A stretch of 64,000 nucleotides of DNA from Lentzea guizhouensis (GCF_001701025.1 NZ_CP016793.1:7502001-7566000), one strand, 5' to 3'. Numbered from the stretch's first letter, positions 1-8,799 are shown. The notes: generated from the sequence alone by a model not told the origin. Made by a program: numbers and translations.

Positions 1-454
1 GGCGCAGGTCGGCGCCGGCCCGTTGTGCGACGCCCTCGTCGGGTCTGATCTCGATGTCGCCGATGCGGTACACGGCGCTCTGCAGATCACTGCGGCGACG
101 TCGCAGCAAGGCCCGGATCCGGGCTGCCAGCTCGCTCGCGACGAGTGGTTTGGTGACGTAGTCGTCGGCCCCTGCCTCCAGCCCGGCGATCACGTCAGAG
201 GTGTCCGTGCGAGCCGTGATGATGATGATCCGCAGGTCGGCGCGGGATCGCAGCGCTTTGCAGACGACCAGGCCGTCCATGCCGGGCAACATCAAGTCCA
301 GCAGCACGACGTCGAACACGCCGGTGTCGAGCAGGTGCAGCGCCTCCTCGCCCGAGCCCGCTTCGACGACGTCGAACCCCTCATCGCCCAACGCCAAGCC
401 GAGCGCCTGCCGGATGCGCTCGTCGTCCTCGACGAGCAGCACGCGATAGTCCAT
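1..454 (-). CDS. OmpR/PhoB-type response regulator, N-terminal part
   Basis: Two-component response regulator, cut by the left edge of the window. The visible 151 residues are a complete receiver domain: an acidic DD pair near residues 10-11, the phospho-acceptor Asp in the segment VVLLDLMLPGMDG (about residues 50-56), a conserved Thr at the end of the fourth strand (IIIITAR) and the Lys of the YVTKP motif. After the linker (LRRRR) comes the start of the winged-helix DNA-binding domain (YRIGDIEIRPDEG), which shows the OmpR/PhoB class. The start is ATG at 454. The sensor kinase is not visible and probably lies further left. The DNA target is unknown. Confidence 0.9.
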   Translation of the reverse strand, partial: MDYRVLLVEDDERIRQALGLALGDEGFDVVEAGSGEEALHLLDTGVFDVVLLDLMLPGMDGLVVCKALRSRADLRIIIITARTDTSDVIAGLEAGADDYVTKPLVASELAARIRALLRRRRSDLQSAVYRIGDIEIRPDEGVAQRAGADLR

Positions 455-1048
455 TGCTCTGTGTCCTCGCTTCCTTGCAGGGGCAGCCTTCCACCGGCCT
501 TCCGATGACAGGGCTTCGGGGGGACGTCCAGGCGAGCCGTCGCGAGGACTTCGCAAGGTCGAGATGCGGTGCTGATCTGAGCGGATGCGTGGGGCGTGTG
601 AAGCCGCCCTGCGCCGCCCCACACGCCCTGTGGCCGTCCGGCAGGCTTCCCGATGGCGCGCCGAGTCGCCGGAGCGGGCAGCAACAGCGAATGCGAGCGG
701 ACGAACCCGAACAATGTAGCGCGCCGAACCTTGCGAAATCCCAACAAAGGGTCTGGCGTGATCCGAGAAGCGAATCGCCGCCACTGGCATCCCGTGCATT
801 CTGTTAGGACCTCGTAAGGTTCGCCAGACGGTTCGTAGGGCAAGCTGGGCGGTGCGGGCACGAGCTCGTGCAGCGGATGCCCGCACCAAACCTCACCGTG
901 CCGAACGTCGGCCGAATCCCCGGCCGACGTTCGGCAGGGTCGGACATACCTCTCCGCTCGAAGTCGGCGGCGGGGGCACCATCTCCCGCAGGTGGGATGA
1001 ACGCCGGACGCTGCTCAGCGCGGGAACGTCAGGACTGATCTTCCCAGT
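455..1048. other. Intergenic stretch without recognised gene
   Basis: About 600 bases upstream of the response regulator. The long frames here have no recognisable domain and look like readings of non-coding GC-rich DNA. It presumably holds the promoter of the minus-strand response regulator. I see no tRNA, repeat or clear terminator. Confidence 0.4.
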
Positions 1049-1333
1049 TCACGGCAGGTGTCGGGTCTTTGTCACCGCGACGTGCACCTCTTGCGTCGCG
1101 TCGTTGGCGGAGTCGTACGCCTGGCCGACGCTCCGAGTTCCGCAGCGGCGGACCATGCCGGACCGCACGACCGACAGCACGTGTTCGACGAGCTGCCCGG
1201 TCGCTCCTGCGGTGCGCTGCACAATCCTCGCTTCCGGCTTCAACGCTCTTTTCCGTTCTTCCACCGGTCCCGGTCTAGCCGTCGCTGAGTCGGCCTGCGG
1301 TCGGTTTATCATCGCGTCGTACCCACGCCTCAT
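1049..1333 (-). CDS. Small hypothetical protein (weak)
   Basis: Possible 94-residue protein of unknown function. The support is codon pattern only: over the last 70 codons most third positions are G or C, and the product reads like a soluble basic protein. I know no family match. The start is uncertain: ATG at 1333, or an internal GTG just before the VEERKRAL segment. Neither has a strong ribosome binding site. It lies opposite the next gene, so it could share a divergent promoter region with it. It may be a remnant or a chance frame. Confidence 0.3.
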   Translation of the reverse strand: MRRGYDAMINRPQADSATARPGPVEERKRALKPEARIVQRTAGATGQLVEHVLSVVRSGMVRRCGTRSVGQAYDSANDATQEVHVAVTKTRHLP

Positions 1334-1469
1334 CACATGATCAGCTCTGTGCTGGACGTCGTGCGATGACTGATGTGCAAGTTTGGAGTGAATCCGCCGA
1401 TCCGAGAGTTCGGAACGACAGTCTGGGAGGCCTGGGGCCTCCGTCACCCGGTTCGGCAAGGGGTATTAC

Positions 1470-1949
1470 GTGAGTAGATCGGCGGAGGTTCTCGTTGAAC
1501 GCGAACTGTCCCACGGCAGTCCGTCGGTGGCCGATGACCGGTGCAGACTTCGCAACGCGCTCGGCGGGGTGGACGAGGACCGTGTCCACGACGCCGTGCT
1601 GATCATGACTGAGCTGGTGGAGAACGCATACCGCCACGCCGGCGGTCCACGTCGCTTGTGCGTGCAGCTGGTGCGGGAGTCTGGTGTGATCAGGGTCGAG
1701 GTCGAGGACCGGAGCCCGATGCGCCTCCCGGTACTGGGGCGACATGGCCACACGGATTCCGATGGTGCGGGACTGCTGATCGTCAACCGCCTGTCAACCA
1801 GGTGGGGCTTCCGGCGGCGCGATGCCGTCAAAACCGTGTGGGCGGAGGTCTCAGCGTGCCGGACCTCTGAACTCGATGCCCTGGGAGTGACCTCACCCGC
1901 CGAGCAGATCGCGGTGGGAGTCAGCCGAGAGGCGCCGTGCGTGCTGTAG
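1470..1949 (+). CDS. ATP-binding HATPase protein, anti-sigma/RsbW-like
   Basis: A 159-residue GHKL ATPase of the HATPase_c_2 kind, typical of actinobacterial anti-sigma factor kinases. The N box is visible as LIMTELVENAYRHAG (about residues 46-60), the G1 box as VEDRSPMRLP and the G2 box as DGAGLLIVNRL. There is no dimerisation or receiver domain. By family, such proteins bind ATP and either sequester a sigma factor or phosphorylate an anti-anti-sigma partner; no partner gene is adjacent. The GTG start at 1470 follows a good AAGGGG ribosome binding site at about 1457-1462. The gene stands alone. Confidence 0.8.
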   Translation: MSRSAEVLVERELSHGSPSVADDRCRLRNALGGVDEDRVHDAVLIMTELVENAYRHAGGPRRLCVQLVRESGVIRVEVEDRSPMRLPVLGRHGHTDSDGAGLLIVNRLSTRWGFRRRDAVKTVWAEVSACRTSELDALGVTSPAEQIAVGVSREAPCVL

Positions 1950-2525
1950 GTCGTGAGCGCCCGCAGAACCCTGCACTTGCGAGCGCGAGCAGCGAGCTGG
2001 GATCTCCGTGGCGGAAGCCAAGCCGGCTGCCGGCGCGCCACGTCCGGTGACGTGCTCGGCTGGCGGTTTGAACCGCAAGGGCTGTCGCGGTCGACCACCC
2101 GGCACGGGAGGGCGGCAGCGCTCCGACACGATGGCGCCGAGGCAGGCGATCGCATCGGTGAGCCCCGGTCGCTGATCTCCCTGGGGAATTTCAGTGGCTG
2201 CCGGTGAGCGTGCCGTGCATGGACGCTCGGTGTGTTGATGCGAAAGGCGTTTCTGCACCAGGCTTCGGTCGAAGGAGTCGTCGGCCAGGCGTGTAGGTGT
2301 CGTTGCCGGGTGTGCGGTCGACGACGAGGGAAGCTGCCGTCAAAACATGACCGCTCTCCATCATGCGGGCGTAGCCGCTACCGTTGATCGGCGCTCGTGG
2401 GATCTGGTGCACCGATAGGTGACATCTTGACCTTCCCCACCGGAAGGGTTCCAGTCGTTGTGGCTAACTGGCAGCGGTGATGGATCGATGCTAGCTGGGC
2501 GCGGTGTGGTTGTAGGCTGTCCGCA
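1950..2525. other. Intergenic stretch upstream of the methyltransferase operon
   Basis: No convincing gene. At 2427-2447 there is a TTGACC box followed by a short dyad (CCTTCC, 5-base spacer, GGAAGG), the layout of a MerR-type operator, but I see neither a -10 box nor a MerR gene. The last part leads into the conserved leader element starting at 2526. Confidence 0.4.
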
Positions 2526-2565
2526 GGTGTGCCGGGAAGCCTGGTCGGCGTGATGAACGACGCCG
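2526..2565 (+). promoter_or_regulatory. Conserved 5' leader element, copy 1 (candidate structured RNA)
   Basis: A 24-nt core (2526-2549) containing GCCGGGAAGCCTGGTCGGC lies 32 nt before the methyltransferase start. The same core recurs at 7514-7537 and, reversed, at 11243-11266, each time just upstream of a start codon. Here the 3' end of the core forms the left arm of a 6-bp hairpin (CGGCGT 2546-2551 with ACGCCG 2560-2565). The core also contains an alternative GCCG/CGGC pairing, so two exclusive folds are possible. The ribosome binding site GAGGAG (2571-2576) follows directly. From memory it resembles nhaA-associated riboswitch candidates (nhaA-I motif, reported as a Li+ sensor); this is not verified. 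Confidence 0.6.
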
Positions 2566-2581
2566 TCTTCGAGGAGTTCTC

Positions 2582-3436
2582 ATGGACACCGCAGTCGCAG
2601 GCACCGCCATCGGACCGATGGTCATCGCCGCTGTGGATCAGTACGACGAACACCCGCTCGTGCGGGACGAGTACGCGGCGCGCATCCTGCCCGCTTCCGG
2701 GCGGTTGGCGGTGGCTGCCGCGCGCTGGCGGCCGGTGCGCAACGCGCTGTTCGCCGCGACGGAGAAGAAGATTCCTGGCTTGTGGGCGAGCATGTTGTGC
2801 CGCAAGCGGTACATCGACGAACGGCTTGACGTCAGTGACGCTGAGGTCGTGGTGGTGCTCGGTGCCGGGTTCGACACGCGCGGCTGCAGGTCCCGCGGCA
2901 AGCAGGTGTTCGAGGTCGACCTCCCGCCGAACGTGGAGAGCAAACGGAGCCGGTTGCACGAGATCTTCGGCGAGGTTCCGCCGGACGTTGTCCTGGTTCC
3001 CTTCGACTTCGAAACGCAGCACCTCGCGACGGTGCTCGCATACCACGGCTACCGTGCCGGCCAGCGGACGCTGTTCATCTGGGAAGCGGTCACCCAGTAC
3101 CTGAGCGAGGACGCCGTCCGCGCGACGTTCGATGTTCTCGCACAGGCGCCTGCGGGCAGTGAGCTGGTGTTCACGTTCGTGCGCAAGGACTTCCTCGACG
3201 GAACGGCGATGTTCGGTGGAGAGGCGGCACATCGCGAGTTCGTGGTGAGGCGCCGAATGTGGAAGTTCGGGCTGCTGCCGGACGAGGTGGCGGGATTTCT
3301 CGAGCCGTACGGGTGGACCGAGGTCGAGCAGGTGGGGCCGCGTGAGTTCACCGAGCGGTACGTCGTGCCCTCGGGGCGCTCGCTGCCGGTGAGCGAGATC
3401 GAACGCACCGCGCGCTGCGTCAAGGTCGCCCGTTGA
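2582..3436 (+). CDS. SAM-dependent methyltransferase, leucine carboxyl methyltransferase-like
   Basis: A 284-residue class I methyltransferase of the LCM/TIGR00027 family, common in actinobacteria and acting on unknown small substrates. Visible family marks are a short region before the SAM fold with LVRDEYAARIL, the SAM-binding segment VVVLGAGFDTRGCR (about residues 89-102), the acidic strand end VFEVDLP, and FIWEAVTQYLSEDAV, the typical 'W/YEgvtqYL' motif. The ATG at 2582 follows GAGGAG. Its stop overlaps the ABC ATPase start (TGATG), so the two are translationally coupled; the enzyme may modify what the exporter moves, or protect a target. The upstream leader is shared with two Na+/H+ antiporters. 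Confidence 0.85.
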   Translation: MDTAVAGTAIGPMVIAAVDQYDEHPLVRDEYAARILPASGRLAVAAARWRPVRNALFAATEKKIPGLWASMLCRKRYIDERLDVSDAEVVVVLGAGFDTRGCRSRGKQVFEVDLPPNVESKRSRLHEIFGEVPPDVVLVPFDFETQHLATVLAYHGYRAGQRTLFIWEAVTQYLSEDAVRATFDVLAQAPAGSELVFTFVRKDFLDGTAMFGGEAAHREFVVRRRMWKFGLLPDEVAGFLEPYGWTEVEQVGPREFTERYVVPSGRSLPVSEIERTARCVKVAR

Positions 3437-4344
3437 TGGCGTCGGTGATCGACGCGCGTGGACTGACCAAACGCTACGCCGATGTCACGGCGGTGGACGA
3501 TCTCGACCTGTGCGTCACCGCGGGGGAGATCTACGGGTTGCTCGGGCTCAACGGTGCGGGCAAGACCACGGCGATCCGGATGCTGCTCGGCATGGTCCGG
3601 CCGACGAGCGGGACTGTCGACGTGCTGGGTGCGCGGGTTCGGCCTGGTGCGCGGGCCGCGTGGTCGCGGGTGGGCTACCTGGTCGAGACACCCGCCGCCT
3701 ACCCGGAGCTCACGGTGCGGGAGAACCTGGAGGTGGCGGCCCGCCTGCGTGCCCTGCGCGGACGCCACCACGTCGACGAGGTCATCGAACGGCTGAGGCT
3801 GACCACGTACGCCGGCCGGAGCGCACGGACGTTGTCGCTGGGCAACGCGCAACGCCTTGGCCTGGCCAAGGCGTTGCTGCACAAGCCGGAGCTGCTCGTC
3901 CTCGACGAGCCCGCGAACGGGCTGGACCCCGCTGGTGTCGCGGAGATCCGTGACCTGCTGCGCAGGCTGAGCCAGGAGCACGGGGTGACGGTGGTGTTGT
4001 CCAGCCACATTCTCACCGAGGTCGCGCGGCTCGCCACCCGCATCGGGATCATCCACCGAGGACGGCTCGTCCGGGAGCTCGACGCCGGCGACGTCGCCGC
4101 ACACGTGCAGCAGCGCCTGAGCGTGTCGGCACGTGACCGCCAGGCGGCCGAGCTCGCGTTGACCGCCGCGGGTTACAGCCCTGTCAGATCGAACGTCGAG
4201 GATCTCGTCCTGGCTGACGCTCGCGCGGTGCGGCAACCAGATGAGGTCGCCACGGTCCTCGTCACCGCCGGCTGCCCACCGACCCGGCTGGTCGTCGAGC
4301 AGGACGATCTGGAGACGTTCTTCCTGCGGGTGGTGGAGTCGTGA
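3436..4344 (+). CDS. ABC transporter ATP-binding protein (drug/antibiotic export type)
   Basis: ATPase subunit of an ABC-2 exporter, 302 residues. Walker A is GLNGAGKTT at about 38-45, the Q-loop region lies near GYLVETPAAYPELTV, and Walker B is LLVLDEPANGLDP, followed by the switch His in LSSHIL. The signature motif reads LSLGNAQR instead of the usual LSGGQ, a form often seen in BcrA/NatA-like exporters. The last 80 residues form the small C-terminal domain of this subfamily. The ATG at 3436 shares one base with the methyltransferase stop; the alternative TTG at 3433 is less likely. The gene overlaps the permease by 4 bases. Confidence 0.9.
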   Translation: MASVIDARGLTKRYADVTAVDDLDLCVTAGEIYGLLGLNGAGKTTAIRMLLGMVRPTSGTVDVLGARVRPGARAAWSRVGYLVETPAAYPELTVRENLEVAARLRALRGRHHVDEVIERLRLTTYAGRSARTLSLGNAQRLGLAKALLHKPELLVLDEPANGLDPAGVAEIRDLLRRLSQEHGVTVVLSSHILTEVARLATRIGIIHRGRLVRELDAGDVAAHVQQRLSVSARDRQAAELALTAAGYSPVRSNVEDLVLADARAVRQPDEVATVLVTAGCPPTRLVVEQDDLETFFLRVVES

Positions 4345-5120
4345 TCAACGCACTGGCGACCGAGGTGCTCAAGGCGCGCCGGTCCCGTGTGCCGTGGGTG
4401 ACCGCACTCGCGTTCACCGTCGCCGCGGCGGTGGGCGGGCTGTTCATGTTCATCCTGCAGAACCAGGACCGTGCTCGGTCCCTCGGCTTGCTCGGTACCA
4501 AGGCGGCACTGGTCGGTGGTGAGGCGGACTGGCCGACGTACTTCTCCTTCCTCGCCCAGACCACAGCGGTGGGCGGCATGCTGGTGTTCGGGCTGGTCCT
4601 GGTGTGGCTGTTCGGCCGCGAGTTCAGCCAGAACACCGTCAAGGACCTGCTGGCGCTGCCCACCGCGCGCACCACCATCGTCGCGGCGAAGTTCGTCATG
4701 GCGCTGGTGTGGTGCCTGATCCTGTCCGTGCAGCTGGTGCTGCTCGGTCTCCTGATCGGCACGGTGCTCGGACTGCCGGGCTGGACCGCGGACGTGGTGG
4801 TCTCCGGCGTGGCGATGATCGCGGCGGTTGCGGTGATGACGGTGCTGCTCGCCACGCCGATCGCGCTCGCGGCCAGTGTCGGCAGGGGCTATCTGCCGGG
4901 TGTCGGCGTGATGATGACGGCGGTGTTCTGCGCGCAGGTCGTCGCCGCGCTCGGCTACGGCCAGTACTTCCCGTGGTCGGTACCGGCGTTGTTCAGCGGA
5001 CTGGCCGGTGCGGACCGGGTGTCGCCCGGCCCGCTCGGCGTGCTGCTGGTGGTGCTGGTCGGAACGGCGGGAGTGGCGGCGACCGCGCTGTGGTGGCGCA
5101 ACGCCGATCAAGACCGGTGA
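4341..5120 (+). CDS. ABC-2 type permease
   Basis: Membrane subunit partnering the preceding ATPase, 259 residues. Six hydrophobic segments are visible: about 19-40, 75-95 (GMLVFGLVLVWLFGREFSQNTVKDLL, typical of ABC-2 permeases), 115-140, 150-175, 190-210 and 225-245. The GTG start overlaps the ATPase stop (GTGA), so translation is coupled. The substrate is unknown; lipids, peptides or antibiotics are usual for this class. The 3' end overlaps the convergent DUF6653 gene by 13 bases. Confidence 0.88.
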   Translation: MINALATEVLKARRSRVPWVTALAFTVAAAVGGLFMFILQNQDRARSLGLLGTKAALVGGEADWPTYFSFLAQTTAVGGMLVFGLVLVWLFGREFSQNTVKDLLALPTARTTIVAAKFVMALVWCLILSVQLVLLGLLIGTVLGLPGWTADVVVSGVAMIAAVAVMTVLLATPIALAASVGRGYLPGVGVMMTAVFCAQVVAALGYGQYFPWSVPALFSGLAGADRVSPGPLGVLLVVLVGTAGVAATALWWRNADQDR

Positions 5121-5590
5121 GCCTGATGGCGTTCCCACAGCCAGCCGAAGCGGTCGATTCGCCAGAGCTGGGCCACAACGACCACTGTCACGCCGAAGAC
5201 CGTCGGCCACACCTCCAGGGCGACCAGCCCCCAGAGGATCATGCCGAACCCGATGACCCCGAGAGCGACCAGCAGCCGCAGCACCTTCCGGTGGTCCGGT
5301 GGCACCAGATCGCGGTTCTGGACCCAGGCACGTTCGCCGTAGATGCCGCGTGCCGCCCAGTTGCGTGGCTCACGCACCGGCGGAAACGCCCTGGGATTGA
5401 TGAACAACCAGGCGGCCACAGCGCTTATCGGCACGAGACTCCACCAGCCGATCCACGTGCGGCTCCAGATCGCCAGAAGCATCAGGGGAATCGCGGCGAA
5501 CCGCGTCCAGACGCTCCACGGGTTGGCGTGCCGCTGCCACGCTTCATCCGTCATGCCGAAGGTCTTCGCGATGCGGTCAGCAACGTCCAT
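5108..5590 (-). CDS. DUF6653-like small membrane protein
   Basis: A 160-residue protein with four hydrophobic segments. Its N-terminal region matches my memory of the DUF6653 family: a short soluble lead (DRIAKTFGMTDEAWQRHANPWSVWTR), a first membrane pair, then NPRAFPPV and a WAARGIYGERAW segment before two more membrane helices. The function is unknown. I chose ATG 5590 because the family starts shortly before the DRIAKTFGM segment; the longer frame to 5629 lies inside the glycosyltransferase. The start overlaps the upstream gene by 14 bases, making it the last gene of the TetR-glycosyltransferase operon. Confidence 0.75.
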   Translation of the reverse strand: MDVADRIAKTFGMTDEAWQRHANPWSVWTRFAAIPLMLLAIWSRTWIGWWSLVPISAVAAWLFINPRAFPPVREPRNWAARGIYGERAWVQNRDLVPPDHRKVLRLLVALGVIGFGMILWGLVALEVWPTVFGVTVVVVAQLWRIDRFGWLWERHQAHRS

Positions 5591-6827
5591 TGCGGATCCT
5601 CTCCAGCTCGCGAACCGCGACACCGACACCGTCCTGCGAGCGGACTTGCTCGCCCAGTTCGACGGCGCGCCGCCGGATCGCGGGATCGCTCGCGGTGTGC
5701 GTGATCGCTTCGGCGAGCGAGGCGACGGTCAGCTTCTTGTGGAGCAGTGGTTGCGGGGCAACGCCGACGGCGTGCATCCGCTGCGCCCAGTGGGGTTGAT
5801 CGGCGACGAACGGACAGACGACCTGCGGTACACCTGCGGCTAGCGCCGCAGCGGTCGTCCCTCCACCGCCGTGGTGCACAACCGCCGCCACCTTGCCGAA
5901 CAACCAGTCATGCGGCGCCTGATCGATGACGAGGAGGTCGTCCGACGAGCGCGCGGCCAGGCCTCCCCATCCGGTCGCGACGATCGCCCGCACTCCCGCC
6001 GCCCGGACGGCCTCGGCGACGATGTCGCCGGTGCGCTGAGCATCCCGCCCGGCCATGCTGCCGAACCCGACGTACACAGGCGCTGGACCGGCCTCCAGGA
6101 ACGCCTTCAGAGCGGCGTCGGGTGTCCAGGTCGTGACACGCGGCAGGTACCAGAAACCGGTGGTGCGCACCGAGTCCTGCCACGTGGGGTCCACTGGTGT
6201 GACGAGAGAGCTGAACGCCTGCAGCACGAGGGCATGTCGGGGGCCCTGACCGCGTGGCAGGCCTAGGTCGTCGGTGCGCCAGGCGTTGACGACGCCGGAG
6301 TAGGCGCGCAGGGTCGCCGACACCGTCAGGTAGGTGGCCCGGTTGAGGAACCGGGGCAGCCGGGGCAGCGGCACCATCGGGCAGGGGAACTCCGACGTCG
6401 GTACCCAGCCTGGTTGCAGCGCGGCGAGGACGGCGGGAACGCCGAGCGCCTCCGCCGCGTGCTGTGCGGGCACGCTCGGCGTGTGCACCACGACGTCCGC
6501 GCCGCTGGATCGCGCGACGGCGCCGACATCGCGCAGCACATCGGCCATCAACGGCTTGATGCGCCTGATGGCCGCCAGGGCGGTGATCTTGCCGCGGACG
6601 CCGCGGTACCCGCCCTCGATCGCCTCCGCCATCAGCGGATCTTCGAGCAACCTGTTGGGGCCGTTGTCCAGCGCCGCGAACTCGACGTCCTGCGCCCGCA
6701 CGCTGGTGGCGAACGACTTCGGTGCGGCCAGCAGTGCCTCGTGGCCCGCTTTCTTGAGCGCCACCGCCAACGCCAACAACGGTTGCACGTCTCCGCGTGT
6801 GCCGTGGGTGACCAGCAACGCCTTCAT
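5577..6827 (-). CDS. Glycosyltransferase, GT1/GT28-like (UDP-glucuronosyl/macrolide type)
   Basis: A 416-residue GT-B fold enzyme that would transfer a sugar from a nucleotide donor to a lipid, sterol or natural product. The N-terminal GT28-like part is clear (MKALLVTHGTRGDVQPLLAL, about residues 1-20). The C-terminal donor site is VVHHGGGGTTAAALAAGVPQVVCPF followed by DQPHWAQRM, the motif of GtfB and sterol glucosyltransferases. The start ATG overlaps the TetR stop (ATGA). Cotranscription with a TetR regulator suggests a role in drug resistance or in modifying a small molecule. Confidence 0.9.
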   Translation of the reverse strand: MKALLVTHGTRGDVQPLLALAVALKKAGHEALLAAPKSFATSVRAQDVEFAALDNGPNRLLEDPLMAEAIEGGYRGVRGKITALAAIRRIKPLMADVLRDVGAVARSSGADVVVHTPSVPAQHAAEALGVPAVLAALQPGWVPTSEFPCPMVPLPRLPRFLNRATYLTVSATLRAYSGVVNAWRTDDLGLPRGQGPRHALVLQAFSSLVTPVDPTWQDSVRTTGFWYLPRVTTWTPDAALKAFLEAGPAPVYVGFGSMAGRDAQRTGDIVAEAVRAAGVRAIVATGWGGLAARSSDDLLVIDQAPHDWLFGKVAAVVHHGGGGTTAAALAAGVPQVVCPFVADQPHWAQRMHAVGVAPQPLLHKKLTVASLAEAITHTASDPAIRRRAVELGEQVRSQDGVGVAVRELERIRNGRC

Positions 6828-7432
6828 GGCTTCGTGCTCTTGTCGAGGTCGGTGAACGCCGTGAGCCAGCGGTCGTCGGCGAACAGACCGTGGGTCAGCA
6901 TCTCCAGACCTGCACGGGCTCCGCGCACCGCGGTCGCGGTCTCGGCCGGATCACCGCCCAGCAGACGACCCACCTGGTCACCGAGCACCAGCGGCGCCAG
7001 CAGCCACGACACGTAGGTGACGGCTCGGGCCCTGGCGTCCGCTGAAGCGCGCACCCAGCCGTCCTCTTCGCCACCCGCGAGCCACTCCTCGGTGCGTTCG
7101 ACGATCTCGGCGAACAACGCGCCGGCCGCGGGCGTGTCGTCTAGCAACGCCCTTGCCAGGTATCGCCGGACCGGTGTCGCTGCCTGCAGGATCTCGCCCA
7201 GGGCCTCGGTGGCGGCTTCGCCGCCGTCGCGGATCGATGCGAGGACGTAGTCGTCGCAGGCCTGGCGGAGTCCTTCCTTGGAGCCGAAGTGGTGCACGAC
7301 CAGCGCGGGAGAGACCCCGGCATCCGCGGCCACCGCGCGCACCGAGGTTCCGGCGACGCCGTCGGTGCCGAACCGGGCCAGTGCCGCGTCGCGGATGCGC
7401 GCCCGCGCCGTCAGGTCAGATACTGAACGCAT
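6824..7432 (-). CDS. TetR family transcriptional regulator
   Basis: A 202-residue repressor. The N-terminal HTH is visible (RIRDAALARFGTDGVAGTSVRAVAADAGVSPALVVHHFGSKEGL, about residues 10-52) and is followed by an all-helical ligand domain. I chose ATG 7432 because the domain begins right after it; upstream in-frame codons run into the operator. The start codon lies inside the first of two inverted repeats (7424-7437 and 7443-7458), so the protein very probably represses its own operon and perhaps the divergent antiporter. It is coupled to the glycosyltransferase by an ATGA overlap. Confidence 0.9.
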   Translation of the reverse strand: MRSVSDLTARARIRDAALARFGTDGVAGTSVRAVAADAGVSPALVVHHFGSKEGLRQACDDYVLASIRDGGEAATEALGEILQAATPVRRYLARALLDDTPAAGALFAEIVERTEEWLAGGEEDGWVRASADARARAVTYVSWLLAPLVLGDQVGRLLGGDPAETATAVRGARAGLEMLTHGLFADDRWLTAFTDLDKSTKP

Positions 7433-7458
7433 GTTCACAGTATTGAACAGTTGTTCAA
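7424..7458. promoter_or_regulatory. Double TetR-type operator
   Basis: Two inverted repeats share the half site TGAAC: TGAACGCATGTTCA at 7424-7437 and TTGAACAGTTGTTCAA at 7443-7458. Their centres are 20 bases apart, two turns of the helix, so two dimers could bind on the same face. The first covers the TetR start codon and the second lies just upstream. The site sits between the TetR operon and the divergent antiporter and could control both. Confidence 0.75.
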
Positions 7459-7513
7459 TGCTGTCCAGGTCGCCGGTTTGCGTCGAGGGGATCTTTGCGG
7501 CATCTTTGCGCGC

Positions 7514-7537
7514 GGTGCGCCGGGAAGTCTGGTCGGC
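7514..7537 (+). promoter_or_regulatory. Conserved 5' leader element, copy 2
   Basis: The core contains GCCGGGAAGTCTGGTCGGC and lies 53 nt before the CPA1 antiporter start. It matches copy 1 (2526) and copy 3 (11243, minus) at 22 of 24 positions. The flanks are unrelated to the other copies, so only this core is conserved, as expected for a functional leader rather than a recent duplication. A GGTG/CATC pairing can close the element here. Confidence 0.6.
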
Positions 7538-7590
7538 AACGCTCATCACGGTTTCGTGGTGGGCCTGGTCGACATGGACGGGGTTCGTTG

Positions 7591-8799
7591 ATGGCGCTGG
7601 TTCTGGCATTCGGTGTGGTCCTGCTGATCAGCGTCTCGCTGTCCGGCCTCGCCGCCCGCACGATCCTGTCGACCGCACTGATGTTCCTCGTCGCCGGCGC
7701 GCTGATCGGCCAAGGCGGTCTCGGGCTCGTCGACATCCCGTCCAACAGCGCGTTCGTGACAGTTCTGGCGGATCTCGCGTTGTTCACCGTGCTCTTCACG
7801 GACGGCCAGCGGGCCGGTCTGCCGGATCTGAAGCAGGGCTGGCGGCTGTCCGGGCGGGCACTGGGCCTGGCCATGCCGCTGACCATGGTCGGCATCGCCG
7901 TCCCCACGCACTTCCTCACCGGCCTGGACTGGACGACCTCGTTCCTGATCGGCGCGATCCTCTCGCCGACCGATCCCGTGTTCGCCTCCGCCATCGTGGG
8001 CCGCACCGACGTGCCCGCGCGGCTGCGGCGGCTCCTCAACGTCGAGTCCGGCCTCAACGACGGTCTCGCGCTGCCGTTCGTGCTGATCTTCCTGGCCACG
8101 GCGGCGAACAGGGACACCGACTTCGTCACGATCGGCATCGAGCTGGCCGCCGGACTCGCACTGGGCGTCGTCATCCCCGCGGTCGTGGTGCTGGCGTGGC
8201 GGTTGCGGATCTTCACCGCCGAACCGCGGCTGCAGGCGCTCGGCCCGTTGGCGATCGCGGTGATGCTGTACGCGACGTGTCACCTCACGCACGCCAACCC
8301 CTACCTCGCCGCGTTCGCGGCGGGATCGACCATCGCGACTCTGGACCGTGTTGCGGCAGAACACTTCGAGCACTTCGGCGACCTGCTGTCCGAGATCACC
8401 AAGTTCGCCGCACTGCTCGTCCTCGGCGCGCTGATCACGCCAGAGCGCATCTCGCACCTGAGCGTGGGGGACTGGGCGGTCGCGGTCATCGCGATCCTGC
8501 TCGTGCGGCCGGCGGCGATGATGCTGTCGTTGCTGCGCACGCCACTGCCCGCCCGCGAACGGTCGGTCGCCGCGTGGTTCGGCCCGAAGGGCTTCGCCTC
8601 CGTCGTCTACGGGCTCCTCGTGCTGCAGGCCGGAATCCCGGCCGGCGAGCACGTGTTCGACCTGGTCGCCATCACCATCGCGTTGTCGATCGTGCTGCAC
8701 TCCTCGACCGACGTCCCCGTGGCCAAGGCGCTGAGCGTCGAGCCTCCCGACGGGTTGCCCACCGGCCAGCCTGATCGGCCTGAGCGGGAGCAGACTTGA
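7591..8799 (+). CDS. CPA1 family Na+(K+)/H+ antiporter
   Basis: A 402-residue membrane antiporter. About 11-12 hydrophobic helices are visible. The family motifs are SPTDPVFASAIVG (about residues 129-141) and the ion-binding NVESGLNDGLALP (about 150-162), where the Asp of the ND pair is the usual transport residue. It would exchange cytoplasmic Na+ or K+ for H+. I chose ATG 7591 because the first helix begins directly after it. Upstream lie a TetR operator and the conserved leader element shared with nhaA 3.6 kb away, which fits ion- or pH-dependent control. Confidence 0.9.
   Translation: MALVLAFGVVLLISVSLSGLAARTILSTALMFLVAGALIGQGGLGLVDIPSNSAFVTVLADLALFTVLFTDGQRAGLPDLKQGWRLSGRALGLAMPLTMVGIAVPTHFLTGLDWTTSFLIGAILSPTDPVFASAIVGRTDVPARLRRLLNVESGLNDGLALPFVLIFLATAANRDTDFVTIGIELAAGLALGVVIPAVVVLAWRLRIFTAEPRLQALGPLAIAVMLYATCHLTHANPYLAAFAAGSTIATLDRVAAEHFEHFGDLLSEITKFAALLVLGALITPERISHLSVGDWAVAVIAILLVRPAAMMLSLLRTPLPARERSVAAWFGPKGFASVVYGLLVLQAGIPAGEHVFDLVAITIALSIVLHSSTDVPVAKALSVEPPDGLPTGQPDRPEREQT

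Noticed and set aside
292..861. Minus-strand frame overlapping the response regulator start
   Set aside because: Frame is out of phase with the clear receiver domain and has no domain of its own.
2427..2447. TTGACC plus CCTTCC/GGAAGG dyad, like a MerR-type promoter
   Set aside because: No -10 box at 19-base spacing and no MerR gene nearby; reported only as a note in the gap entry.
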